A stretch of 64,000 nt of DNA from the NCBI GenBank assembly GCA_024516035.1, contig JAMCCL010000053.1:62001-126000 (forward strand). The letters are read 5' to 3'. This DNA is from Bactericera cockerelli. Taxonomy: Eukaryota > Arthropoda > Insecta > Hemiptera > Triozidae. Below, piece by piece: positions 19,401-22,962 of this stretch; the stretch's first letter is position 1, and every line of letters begins with the position of its first letter. The notes below the pieces were generated by a model that saw only the letters and a list, made by a program, of their open reading frames with translations, searched no databases and was not told where the DNA came from. The translations under genes were made by a program, and so were the position numbers.

Positions 19401-22346
19401 TTTGAGCACAGGTTTGGGTAACACTGTCCTTGGTAAGACATATACAAACCATACTAAGATTTGAGCACAGGTTTGGGTAACACTAGCTTTGGTAAGACCT
19501 AGACTCACCACATACTAGGGCAGCTTAAGCCATAACCAGATGGTTTTGAGAAAAAATTATGCGATTGCGGCGCACTATTAGATACTGGTAAAGATACTCA
19601 CTTGCCATGCGGAAGGTCCAAGGTTCGAATCCCAGTGCTGGCAAAAAAATCGTATTCAAAATTTGATCACAGTTGTTGGTAAGGGAGTCAGCACTGTAAT
19701 GGGAACTATTGTGTCACTTCTCGACCATCAGAAGGGAGGCATACAACGGAATGGGCAAACTATAACACAGACCACAAGCGTCTACAGTATCTGCAGTTTC
19801 ATGGCTGTGAAATACTTCTTTTTTCTTAGCTGATATTTAACTACATATTAATCGCCATGGCCGACCGCTCGGACCAGCTGAAGGGTTGGGTGGAAGAGAT
19901 TGCCATAGGCAATAACCCCGCCCTTTAGTTAGGACATATGTATATATTTTGTTTATTTTTTCTTGTTTATATTATTAATGTTGTTAATTTTTATATTTAA
20001 TTTTTACCATTTTTTGTTTGTATATATTTTCTACTAATAAAGAGTTTCTAAATAAATAAATGATCAAAATTGGTTCATTTAGCCATACCACTTGTCAGCG
20101 CTCTAGGCTTGCATGCACAGTAACTTGTGTTTGAATCCCTGCAGCACAGAATTTTTTTTTTTTTTTTGCTGTGAATTTGCATTTTTGGCGTCCACTAATA
20201 CCTCATGAAAAATGAGTAGCTATTTGTATGAAGGAATACAAATAGATGTTAGGGAATGATGAAATTGTAATGCTGAGCTACCCACTAGAGTTGTGACATG
20301 TGTAATAAGTATTAACTTAAAAAAACCATATTCTACATTGAAAAATTAAGTCTATTTATTTCGGTATTTGTCTTTTTTTTTAAGATGAGTGTTTCACAGC
20401 CGTTTTTATTTCGTAGTCATGAAACAGGAGCTACTTACTGTAGACGCTTTTGGTCTGAGTTGTAGCCTACCCATCCCGTAGTATACCTCCCCTCTGATGG
20501 GCGAGAAGTGACACAATACTTCCGAATTAGGTGCTGGGTCAACACGAGCGCACCGGAAGGTATCCCTTACAAACAATTGTAACCAAATTAAGAATACAAA
20601 TTTTTGTCGGCACGGGGGATCGAACCCGGGACCTTCCGCACGGCAAGCGAGTGCTTAACCACTGAGCTAATAGCGCGCTGTTTTTTTTTTTTTTTTTCTA
20701 TTTGAACATCTATCTGAATTCTAGTGGACGCCCCAAGTGATATCCTTCAGAAGGTGGACCTGGATATCATAGACACTCCAACCTGTCAGCGATATGTCAA
20801 AGCAGACCAGTTCATTCCATCCGGAGTACAGGGTGACTCACAAGTGTGTGCGGGGGTCCTAGCTGGAGGCAGGGACACTTGTCAAGTAAGAACAATCACT
20901 CAAAAAAACTACCATAGAAAAAAAGGACCAAGTTCTGGAGCTCCTATTTCTCTTATTAAAAACTGTTTTCAGAGTTCCTTATTTTGTACGTCAATATTGT
21001 ATACACTTGCCCATAAAAAATAATTGGCTTTCCATTATTGCTATACATATTTAGATTTTTACTAAATTGGTTATAAATTCTTAAACAATTTTTTTCCTAT
21101 TTGTTTTATATGATGGAATACTATTTTTTTTCTACATTATACATTTTAAATACATAGTAAACACAGTATTTCTCCTCTTCAATAAGCAATATACTTTGTA
21201 GTATGTACTTAAAAGACAAAGGAAAGTACTAAAACCAATTTTTTTTATATATTCTTCTTCTTTATGCTGGGTGGCACAGTAATTCACACAGATGATTATT
21301 TTTTTTCAGGGTGATTCTGGGGGACCACTACAAGTGAACCACACCGTGTTTGACCCCATACGAGAGTGCCCCATGGAAATAGTCGGCATCACCTCATTTG
21401 GGAAAATCTGTTCCGAAGCAAACTCTCCCGGTGTGTACACAAGGGTGGCTCACTATGTGCCATGGATTGAGGATATTGTATGGCCAAGAAAATCCAAATA
21501 ACTTCAGAATAGCTAATGAAATAGATTAGTTTAATTCATAATACCTCATATATTTAATATTAATTCTCAGAAGTAAAAGAAACCCACTTCAGGACTGCTC
21601 AGTGATTTAGTTGGGACTCAAAATAAAAACTTATATACTTTTGAATATAAATTAAACATGTCATTAATAGCCTTGTAATTTTTTAGTAACCAGTATTATC
21701 AGTGGTCATTTCTCAAATAAATAATGAAAAAATGCTAGACAGACTGGGCTCTCAATATGAGGATACCTCATTTTTAACTACTACCCAACAAACCCCATGC
21801 AATTAATTATAAATTATAATTAAAATATATTTACAAAAAACTTACCCCAATTCCAAAAAATTTGGGCAGACCCTTCACAATAATTTTGAACACCTCAGAT
21901 GTGAAATCTCCACGCTTGCTGTAAGCATAGGCCTCTTTATCTTGCTCCTTTTTATCATCTTCCTTCCTCTTTCCTTCTTCTATTTTATCGGTCTCGTCCT
22001 TCTTTTCTTCTTCTTTTTTCTCTGCCTCATCCTTTTTTTCTTCTTTTTTCTCTGCCTCAGCTATCTTCTCTTCTTTAATCTTCTTTTCTCCTTGATTGTT
22101 CCCAGCTGTTTCCTCTTCATTCAGAGTTTCATCAAGTTTTCTCTTTCGGTCTCCATTTGTTTCCTCTGAATTGGAAACATTAGGAGCAACTGTTGTGTCA
22201 GTTTCATTTGTACTGACTGACAGAGTGTCTGTCAAATTGGTTTGATTTACATTGTCAACTTTTTCAGTTTTTATTGTGACATCGGCTTGATTTTCAGTGT
22301 CTGCCATGATCAAGCTTTTTAGGATACTGAGTGTTACACAAGTTAT
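1..22346 (-). CDS. TRMT2A: TRMT2A, tRNA (uracil-5-)-methyltransferase homolog A (gene span, C-terminus outside window)
   Basis: The enzyme family transfers methyl from S-adenosylmethionine to U54 of tRNA, giving m5U in the T-loop. Seven coding exons on the minus strand join in compatible phases: 21846-22307, 7012-7224, 6488-6615, 5793-5985, 2609-2860, 1630-1762 and 1-223. In order they encode a charged Lys/Glu-rich N-terminus, an RRM (KIIVKGLPKFFGIG, then VFVTFYDEET and LDGYCYKGKKL), a linker with TTVPLWNVPYEEQ, the family motif YRNKCEFSIG, VGFRYGKYSDG, and the start of the methyltransferase fold with FFQVNTGACV and the SAM-binding motif DVCSGVGTIGL. The catalytic Cys region should lie to the left of the window. 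The first coding intron is about 14.6 kb and contains an entire serine protease gene on the opposite strand. One exon (6488-6615) is one base short. Identification rests on several family motifs in the right order and is secure. Confidence 0.93.
281..712. repeat. Tandem repeat, about 69-bp unit, six copies
   Basis: Six near-identical copies of a unit containing cttcagtggcgggatacat and aatgttgatcacagg, differing mainly in A-run length. The array ends about 60 nt from the acceptor of the TRMT2A exon at 223. Short frames here are artefacts of the repeat. Confidence 0.92.
1131..1400 (+). repeat. Interspersed repeat, 'agccagcttggctacagctg' family
   Basis: A dispersed repeat with a hairpin-forming core (agccagcttggctacagctg). 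Related copies lie at 39028-39290 and, inverted, at 31155-31395 and 6310-6400. It ends with alternating phrases seen in other copies (ctgtttatagtcctc, gtctggctggggg). No coding capacity. Confidence 0.75.
1630..1762 (-). CDS. TRMT2A: TRMT2A exon, GFDPQNFTKEQL
   Basis: The exon begins GFDPQNFTKEQLDVVRAELK after the acceptor ccccacag and ends IHFQLMPR before a gtagag donor. It is 133 nt and in phase with both neighbours. Confidence 0.9.
1828..1946. repeat. Tandem repeat, about 29-bp AT-rich unit, about four copies
   Basis: The phrase acaatattaaaatacaaac recurs with a short catcatt linker. Confidence 0.85.
2044..2240 (+). repeat. Interspersed repeat, 'gaacgatggcagccagacag' family, copy 1
   Basis: It matches, in inverted orientation, 3203-3425 on the other side of the TRMT2A exon at 2609-2860, and in direct orientation 39530-39720. 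Shared phrases include cactgtctttacaaggag and ctaataattgacaaggg. A transcript could fold the two flanking copies around the exon. Confidence 0.8.
2609..2860 (-). CDS. TRMT2A: TRMT2A exon, VGFRYGKYSDG region
   Basis: It encodes LHPRTKEIT, VGFRYGKYSDGSVYIGC and then GHWKLLMSRYSD, which match the TRMT2A central region (GFRLG..., GHWK...). It is 252 nt with acceptor cgcctccag and donor gtgagt, and its phases fit both neighbours. GC content is clearly higher than in the surrounding introns. Confidence 0.92.
2870..2920. repeat. ATG/ATA trinucleotide microsatellite
   Basis: A run of (ATG)n passing into (ATA)n immediately upstream of a TRMT2A acceptor. Confidence 0.9.
3203..3425 (-). repeat. Same repeat family, inverted copy 2
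   Basis: Reverse complement of the 2044-2240 repeat, with a short tandem extension (gtctggctgggggactataa repeated) on its left side. Confidence 0.8.
3766..4034. mobile_element. Palindromic MITE, about 270 bp
   Basis: The ends are inverted repeats of more than 40 bp: aacactctttagtagaagg and gcgaggttaatgct at the left recur inverted at the right with few differences. No open frame. The AT-rich flanks make the target duplication ambiguous. Confidence 0.75.
4045..4335. repeat. Two-copy tandem repeat, about 139-bp unit
   Basis: Two nearly identical blocks each start aactcctcattctncctaag and end taaagcggtacctaa plus an A-run. The start shares its first bases with the intron side of the nearby decoy donors, so this may be an older arm of the same array. 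Confidence 0.8.
4338..5468 (-). repeat. Array of five partial copies of the 3' end and splice donor of the TRMT2A exon at 5793
   Basis: Copies at about 4340-4405, 4440-4502, 5180-5237, 5274-5335 and 5367-5432 each hold roughly the last 50 coding nt (REGYRNKCEFSIG in frame), the gtgagaatgagga donor and about 20-30 nt of intron, separated by a TTATTA-rich spacer. They lie downstream of the real exon in gene sense, lack an acceptor, and are interrupted by a TTAA-flanked element (4516-5163). A SINE (5469-5778) separates the array from its parent exon. Confidence 0.9.
4516..5163. mobile_element. TTAA-flanked nonautonomous element (piggyBac-like MITE)
   Basis: The ends are inverted (ccccTgaaggtaccat versus ccccttaaagtaccgt) and both sides abut TTAA, the piggyBac target. 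The interior carries five copies of a short palindrome of the form CTGAWATWTCAG. It has no transposase. It sits inside the decoy array, so it is younger than the array. Confidence 0.7.
5469..5778 (+). mobile_element. tRNA-derived SINE (family 1)
   Basis: A tRNA-like head has an A box (ttagctcagtgg) and B box (ggttcgatccc) around a loop reading ttgccat. A body of about 230 bp follows (gtgtcacttcttgcccatca, gggatgggcaggctacaaca) with an A-rich tail. Related copies occur at 19562, 20381 (minus) and 32428, and degraded at 49620 and 51405. The 3' body and dispersed copies make this a SINE, not a working tRNA gene. Confidence 0.88.
5793..5985 (-). CDS. TRMT2A: TRMT2A exon with YRNKCEFSIG
   Basis: The acceptor ggatttcag leads into LEMKMEDARKQIHQMV, and the exon ends with the conserved YRNKCEFSIG followed by a gtgagaatg donor. 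It is 193 nt, phase 0 to 1, and joins the next exon (GLHPRTKEIT) cleanly. Both edges of this exon have been copied: the donor side into a five-copy array on its downstream side (4340-5468), and the acceptor side once upstream (6168-6217). Confidence 0.92.
5986..6310. repeat. Acceptor duplication and MITE-like insertions upstream of a TRMT2A exon
   Basis: In gene sense, about 50 bp ending in the real acceptor (tcgctggatttcag then CTGGAGATG) is repeated at 6168-6217, giving a decoy acceptor followed by CTGGAAATG. Between and beyond the copies lie A-rich sequence and two copies of a small palindrome (gatttctaatattagaaat) also found near 3855, 10430 and 29440. Confidence 0.75.
6444..6487 (-). repeat. 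44-bp tandem duplication of exon end plus donor
   Basis: The last 30 nt of the TRMT2A exon at 6488-6615 and the first 14 nt of its intron are repeated once, creating a second identical CAG|gtaatatta donor 44 bp downstream. Because 44 is not a multiple of 3, use of the second donor changes the frame. Confidence 0.92.
6488..6615 (-). CDS. TRMT2A: TRMT2A exon, linker between RRM and methyltransferase region (one base short)
   Basis: The acceptor gctttcag opens a frame reading KANALPDP, plausible as the tail of the RRM region. The far end must read TTVPLWNVPYEEQ to match the family and join LEMKMEDARK in the next exon, and these two frames disagree. The exon is 128 nt where neighbouring phases require a multiple of 3, so one base is missing. 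The best candidate is the A-run near 6575. The last 30 nt plus donor are duplicated just downstream (6444-6487). Confidence 0.82.
6760..6945 (-). mobile_element. tRNA-like SINE (family 2)
   Basis: On the minus strand a tRNA-like head (gtagctccgtggtaaagg, B box near 6875) is followed by a body with tgggatttttaccacataat. Related copies are at 17615-17815 and, degraded, at 46030-46190, 56080-56240, 56450-56540 and 57300-57400. Confidence 0.72.
7012..7224 (-). CDS. TRMT2A: TRMT2A exon, RRM core
   Basis: A tctcccag acceptor precedes EIRKHFEALINARVCKVIPL. The exon continues through an Arg/Asn-rich loop into VFVTFYDEETRTQALSKLDG, the RNP1-like strand of the RRM, and ends GKKLRAV with a gtgagt donor. 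It is 213 nt, phase 0 at both ends. The intron before it is the one that hosts the protease gene. Confidence 0.9.
7560..8027. repeat. tRNA-like fragment and first arm of a direct repeat
   Basis: 7600-7670 reads on the minus strand as a decayed tRNA-like head. 7818-8027 is repeated almost unchanged at 8078-8270 (shared ctggaggtcggaggttcaag and gtaattgtgatatcacgat). Confidence 0.6.
8029..8590. mobile_element. Nonautonomous DNA transposon with 37-bp inverted ends
   Basis: The terminal repeats are perfect for about 37 bp (aatctaatgcctgtgatatc... at the left, inverted at the right). Each contains an internal palindrome, atctcacagcctgtgagat. No transposase frame. The second arm of the 7818-8027 direct repeat lies inside it. 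Confidence 0.78.
8591..10133. other. TRMT2A intron and upstream region of the protease gene
   Basis: Mostly AT-rich sequence without coding signal. 9400-9560 is the inverted 3' end of a non-LTR element (gggcgaggttattgcctgtg) also seen at 19850-20060 and 30420-30540. The last few hundred bases upstream of 10134 should contain the protease promoter. No convincing TATA box or initiator was picked out. Confidence 0.5.
10134..10302 (+). CDS. Protease exon 1, signal peptide
   Basis: Reads MVSALSNMFGKYTLVLVISV and continues LSAEIFGG, a hydrophobic core with a likely cleavage near the Ala/Gly residues, then a Ser/Trp-rich stretch. A second ATG at 10155 would give a more compact signal peptide and could be the true start. 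Donor gtaagt; ends in phase 1. Confidence 0.85.
10134..21501 (+). CDS. Secreted S1A serine protease with repeat-rich prodomain and five alternative activation exons (gene span)
   Basis: A complete chymotrypsin-fold protease gene nested antisense in TRMT2A intron 1. Order: signal peptide exon (10134-10302), long Gln/Asn-rich exon (10646-12132), five alternative activation exons (12403-12518, 13297-13382, 14709-14794, 15708-15796, 16534-16619), then common catalytic exons 16983-17106, 17369-17521, 18189-18326, 20725-20885 and 21310-21501. The triad is visible: His in VLTAAHC, Asp in YNDIALLQ, Ser in GDSGGPL. Asp six residues before the Ser (DTCQGDSGG) predicts cleavage after Arg or Lys. The C-terminus VPWIEDIVWP is typical of insect hemolymph proteases related to snake and persephone; no clip domain is recognisable. 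Three catalytic exons are each one base short and exon 2 nets one short, so the window copy does not translate straight through; I attribute this to sequence error. AATAAA occurs near 21620 and 21716. Confidence 0.9.
10646..12132 (+). CDS. Protease exon 2, low-complexity [Q-G-Q-R/K-F-D-N]n prodomain
   Basis: A polypyrimidine acceptor precedes APIFNHDQLLSLIS. After about 100 residues a heptad-length repeat begins (QGQRFDN with R/K and Q variation), running for about 40 copies and drifting into NNQEPQF/FNIQEPQ units. A Gly/Asn/Arg-rich tail follows, ending VPPSMRDFVKTRSMK before a gtaagt donor. The repeat frame slips at three copies that read caaggaaac where the others read caagggaaac, and the frames agree again after the third. 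One further base is missing near 11950-11990. Repeat number may also be misassembled. The repeat is hydrophilic and resembles an extended spacer or adhesive region; no enzymatic domain is seen. Confidence 0.82.
12403..12518 (+). CDS. Alternative activation exon A
   Basis: 116 nt, acceptor ttatcag, donor gtagga; phase 1 in, phase 0 out. After the split codon it encodes HCLSLCEFKM, a longer basic insert than its siblings, then RGYPSAAGGTD and HEFPHM. The Gly-Gly pair aligns with chymotrypsin residues 18-19, so predicted P1 is Ser (S|AAGG). It has the CxxxC pair shared by all five alternatives. Confidence 0.82.
13109..13126 (-). promoter_or_regulatory. Antisense pairing element a', complementary to end of exon A
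   Basis: 18 nt perfectly complementary to 12499-12516 inside exon A (core gaggaaattcgtgca). It matches A rather than B-E at the distinguishing bases. Flanking sequence is unrelated to the exon, so it is a short isolated antisense copy. Confidence 0.72.
13297..13382 (+). CDS. Alternative activation exon B
   Basis: 86 nt, acceptor cctcag, donor gtaaga. It encodes HCRRYCKFPYGVPAVSGG then SDAHLHEFPHM; predicted cleavage is A|VSGG. It lies in the first copy of a 1.39-kb tandem duplication. The surrounding intron happens to stay open in the same frame, but that is not coding evidence. Confidence 0.85.
13927..13947 (-). promoter_or_regulatory. Antisense pairing element b', complementary to end of exon B
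   Basis: 21 nt perfectly complementary to 13362-13382, ending at the last base of exon B. It has the exon-B-specific catgtag form. Confidence 0.76.
14519..14536 (-). promoter_or_regulatory. Antisense pairing element a'', duplicate of a'
   Basis: Identical to 13109-13126 and carried here by the 1.39-kb tandem duplication. Still complementary to exon A, not B or C. Confidence 0.68.
14709..14794 (+). CDS. Alternative activation exon C (duplicate of B)
   Basis: 86 nt, in the second copy of the 1.39-kb duplication. It is almost identical to exon B except at the activation site, where GVPAVSGG has become GVFLASGG, moving predicted P1 from Ala to Leu. Nearly all the coding change between the two copies is at the cleavage site. 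Confidence 0.85.
15312..15340 (-). promoter_or_regulatory. Antisense pairing element c', complementary to end of exon C with 8-nt insertion
   Basis: The same 21 nt as b' but split by an 8-nt insertion (a local duplication of aaat/ggaaa sequence). Pairing with 14774-14794 would leave a bulge. Confidence 0.68.
15590..16200 (+). repeat. tRNA-like SINE fragments around exon D
   Basis: Fragments resembling tRNA B boxes (gtggttcgattt at about 15632, gagttcgattcc at about 16170) lie in the introns flanking exon D, outside the exon itself. Confidence 0.45.
15708..15796 (+). CDS. Alternative activation exon D
   Basis: 89 nt, acceptor cttgcag, donor gtaaga. It encodes HCLSYCRYPAGGVGFASGG then QNARLHEFPHM; predicted cleavage is F|ASGG. 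Confidence 0.85.
16293..16309 (-). promoter_or_regulatory. Antisense pairing element d', complementary to end of exon D
   Basis: 17 nt perfectly complementary to 15777-15793 in exon D, extendable by several pairs past a one-base bulge. It has the D-specific form cgtgta. 16 of the 17 also match exon E. Confidence 0.7.
16425..16460. repeat. Poly-C / poly-T run
   Basis: A (C)n(T)n homopolymer tract upstream of exon E. Length is unreliable. Confidence 0.85.
16534..16619 (+). CDS. Alternative activation exon E (closest to the catalytic exons)
   Basis: 86 nt, acceptor cttacag, donor gtaaga. It encodes QCLSNCVFPNAVPYVYGG then KNVRPHEFPHM; predicted cleavage is Y|VYGG. It is the only alternative with no antisense exon-end copy in the intron after it, so it may be the default choice. 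Confidence 0.86.
16983..17106 (+). CDS. Protease catalytic exon with His (VLTAAHC)
   Basis: Opens AALGFGSGSFQGRSLVAWNN then CGGTLI. The frame must shift to reach DYVLTAAHCLDSDM, the His57 motif. Length 124 nt versus the 125 that phases demand, so one base is missing at ataagaagg. It joins HEFPHM of any alternative exon. Confidence 0.86.
17369..17521 (+). CDS. Protease catalytic exon with Asp (NDIALLQ)
   Basis: Begins GPPTQVRIGEHDLADAMKVR. After one missing base in cacaagactt it continues DFPILRIVVHPGYEPKKSLY then NDIALLQ, the Asp102 motif. 153 nt where 154 are expected. Confidence 0.86.
17615..17815 (-). mobile_element. SINE family 2 copy
   Basis: Same body as 6760-6945 in the same orientation, with a decayed tRNA-like head near 17745-17810. 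Confidence 0.65.
18189..18326 (+). CDS. Protease catalytic exon, RPACL...ATGWGNTGFG
   Basis: Encodes RGSVNFTQHMRPACLHNGNV and later AGVATGWGNTGFG, the conserved segment before the 140s loop. One base is missing at the start (ctcgtggg; a Leu-Arg pair is expected). Its last bases and donor founded the array that follows. Confidence 0.87.
18309..19510 (+). repeat. 24-copy array of exon end plus splice donor
   Basis: The real exon end actggctttG|gtaagacat is followed by 23 more copies of the same junction. The 16 nearest the exon repeat every 46 bp almost perfectly. The next eight have a period of about 59 bp, are more diverged, and include a longer piece of exon (ggtttgggtaacactgg). Frames on the minus strand (repeats of SYQSQC and YVLPKPV) are by-products. 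Confidence 0.95.
19562..19820 (+). mobile_element. SINE family 1 copy
   Basis: Shares with 5469-5778 the tRNA-like head (cttgccatgcggaaggtcc) and the body (gtgtcacttctcgaccatca). Older and diverged. Confidence 0.8.
19840..20060 (+). mobile_element. 3' end of a non-LTR retrotransposon
   Basis: Ends with a short frame MADRSDQLKGWVEEIAIGNN followed by a stop and an AT-rich tail ending in A/T repeats. The same tail recurs inverted at 9400-9560 and 30420-30540. Truncated, no reverse transcriptase here. Confidence 0.65.
20381..20682 (-). mobile_element. SINE family 1 copy, next to a protease acceptor
   Basis: Full-length inverted copy with intact B box (gggttcgatccc on the minus strand). A T-run at 20682-20699 joins it to the intron end. 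The acceptor of the next protease exon is only about 25 bp further on. Confidence 0.88.
20725..20885 (+). CDS. Protease catalytic exon, VDLDIIDTPTC...GRDTCQ
   Basis: Encodes DAPSDILQKVDLDIIDTPTC and later SQVCAGVLAGGRDTCQ. The Asp of DTCQ is residue 189, predicting Arg/Lys specificity. 161 nt, phase 1 in and 0 out, no indel. Confidence 0.92.
21310..21501 (+). CDS. Protease last exon with catalytic Ser (GDSGGPL)
   Basis: GDSGGPLQVNHTVFDP, then VGITSFGKICSEANSPGVYT and the C-terminal VPWIEDIVWPRKSK followed by TAA. Gly216 and Gly226 positions are intact, consistent with a trypsin-like pocket. Confidence 0.95.
   Translation, partial: GDSGGPLQVNHTVFDPIRECPMEIVGITSFGKICSEANSPGVYTRVAHYVPWIEDIVWPRKSK
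21846..22346 (-). CDS. TRMT2A: TRMT2A first coding exon, charged N-terminus and start of RRM
   Basis: The chosen ATG is 22305-22307 (MADTENQAD). The reading frame continues upstream to another ATG, but an acceptor (ctttacag) ends at 22347, so 22308-22346 is 5' UTR. Residues 15 to about 125 are low complexity and rich in Lys, Glu and Asp, probably disordered. The exon ends with the first RRM strand (FKIIVKGLPKFFGIG), and a gtaag donor follows at 21845. It ends in phase 0, as the next exon at 7224 requires. Confidence 0.9.
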
Positions 22347-22509
22347 CTGTAAAGAAAAGCAGAAGTAGGTATTTTGACATTGTCGGTTTGGAAACATTTT
22401 AGCCATTTTTTAAATAATTGGGTAATCAATAATATATATATTTTTGCAATAAACATTTAAAAAAATATCAAAACCTCCATTTGTTGGATACTCACAAACC
22501 AGCTACTGA

Positions 22510-22640
22510 AATTAACTGCCCCCCGACTGAGTGGGGCTGGGAAGAGGGTTTCAATGGTCTTACATCTAAGTCCAACCCTTGCTGGACATTGTTTAACTAC
22601 AGTGACATAATGAGAACTAGTGTATACAACATATCATTGA
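22510..22640 (-). mobile_element. Decayed 5S rRNA-derived SINE
   Basis: On the minus strand it resembles 5S rRNA (ttctcattatgtcact, agttaaacaatgtccagc), more clearly recognised by comparison with 31395-31490 and 33005-33130. Confidence 0.5.
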
Positions 22641-22962
22641 CACCCACTAATGATTAAGTTGTAGTTTCATTTATATGATGAAATTAAAAATACAAGTTGA
22701 TACATTTTGCTGTACATAGTTTTTTTATGAAGGTGGGGAGGAAATTTTACTTACAAACTTAAGCTCTTGAAACCAATTGGTCTAACCATCAGTAACACAG
22801 AAGATTTGTACTTTTAATGTTTTGGTTCTCTAGTAAGAAATACTGATTAGAGGTTATATCTTTGCTAGTCTACTTCCCAAAGGTTTAATTTTTGGTTCTG
22901 TTTGGTGGGGTTCTGTGTTGTGGAGACGAGTGAAGAAATTGTACAAGGTATATTTTATTTAC

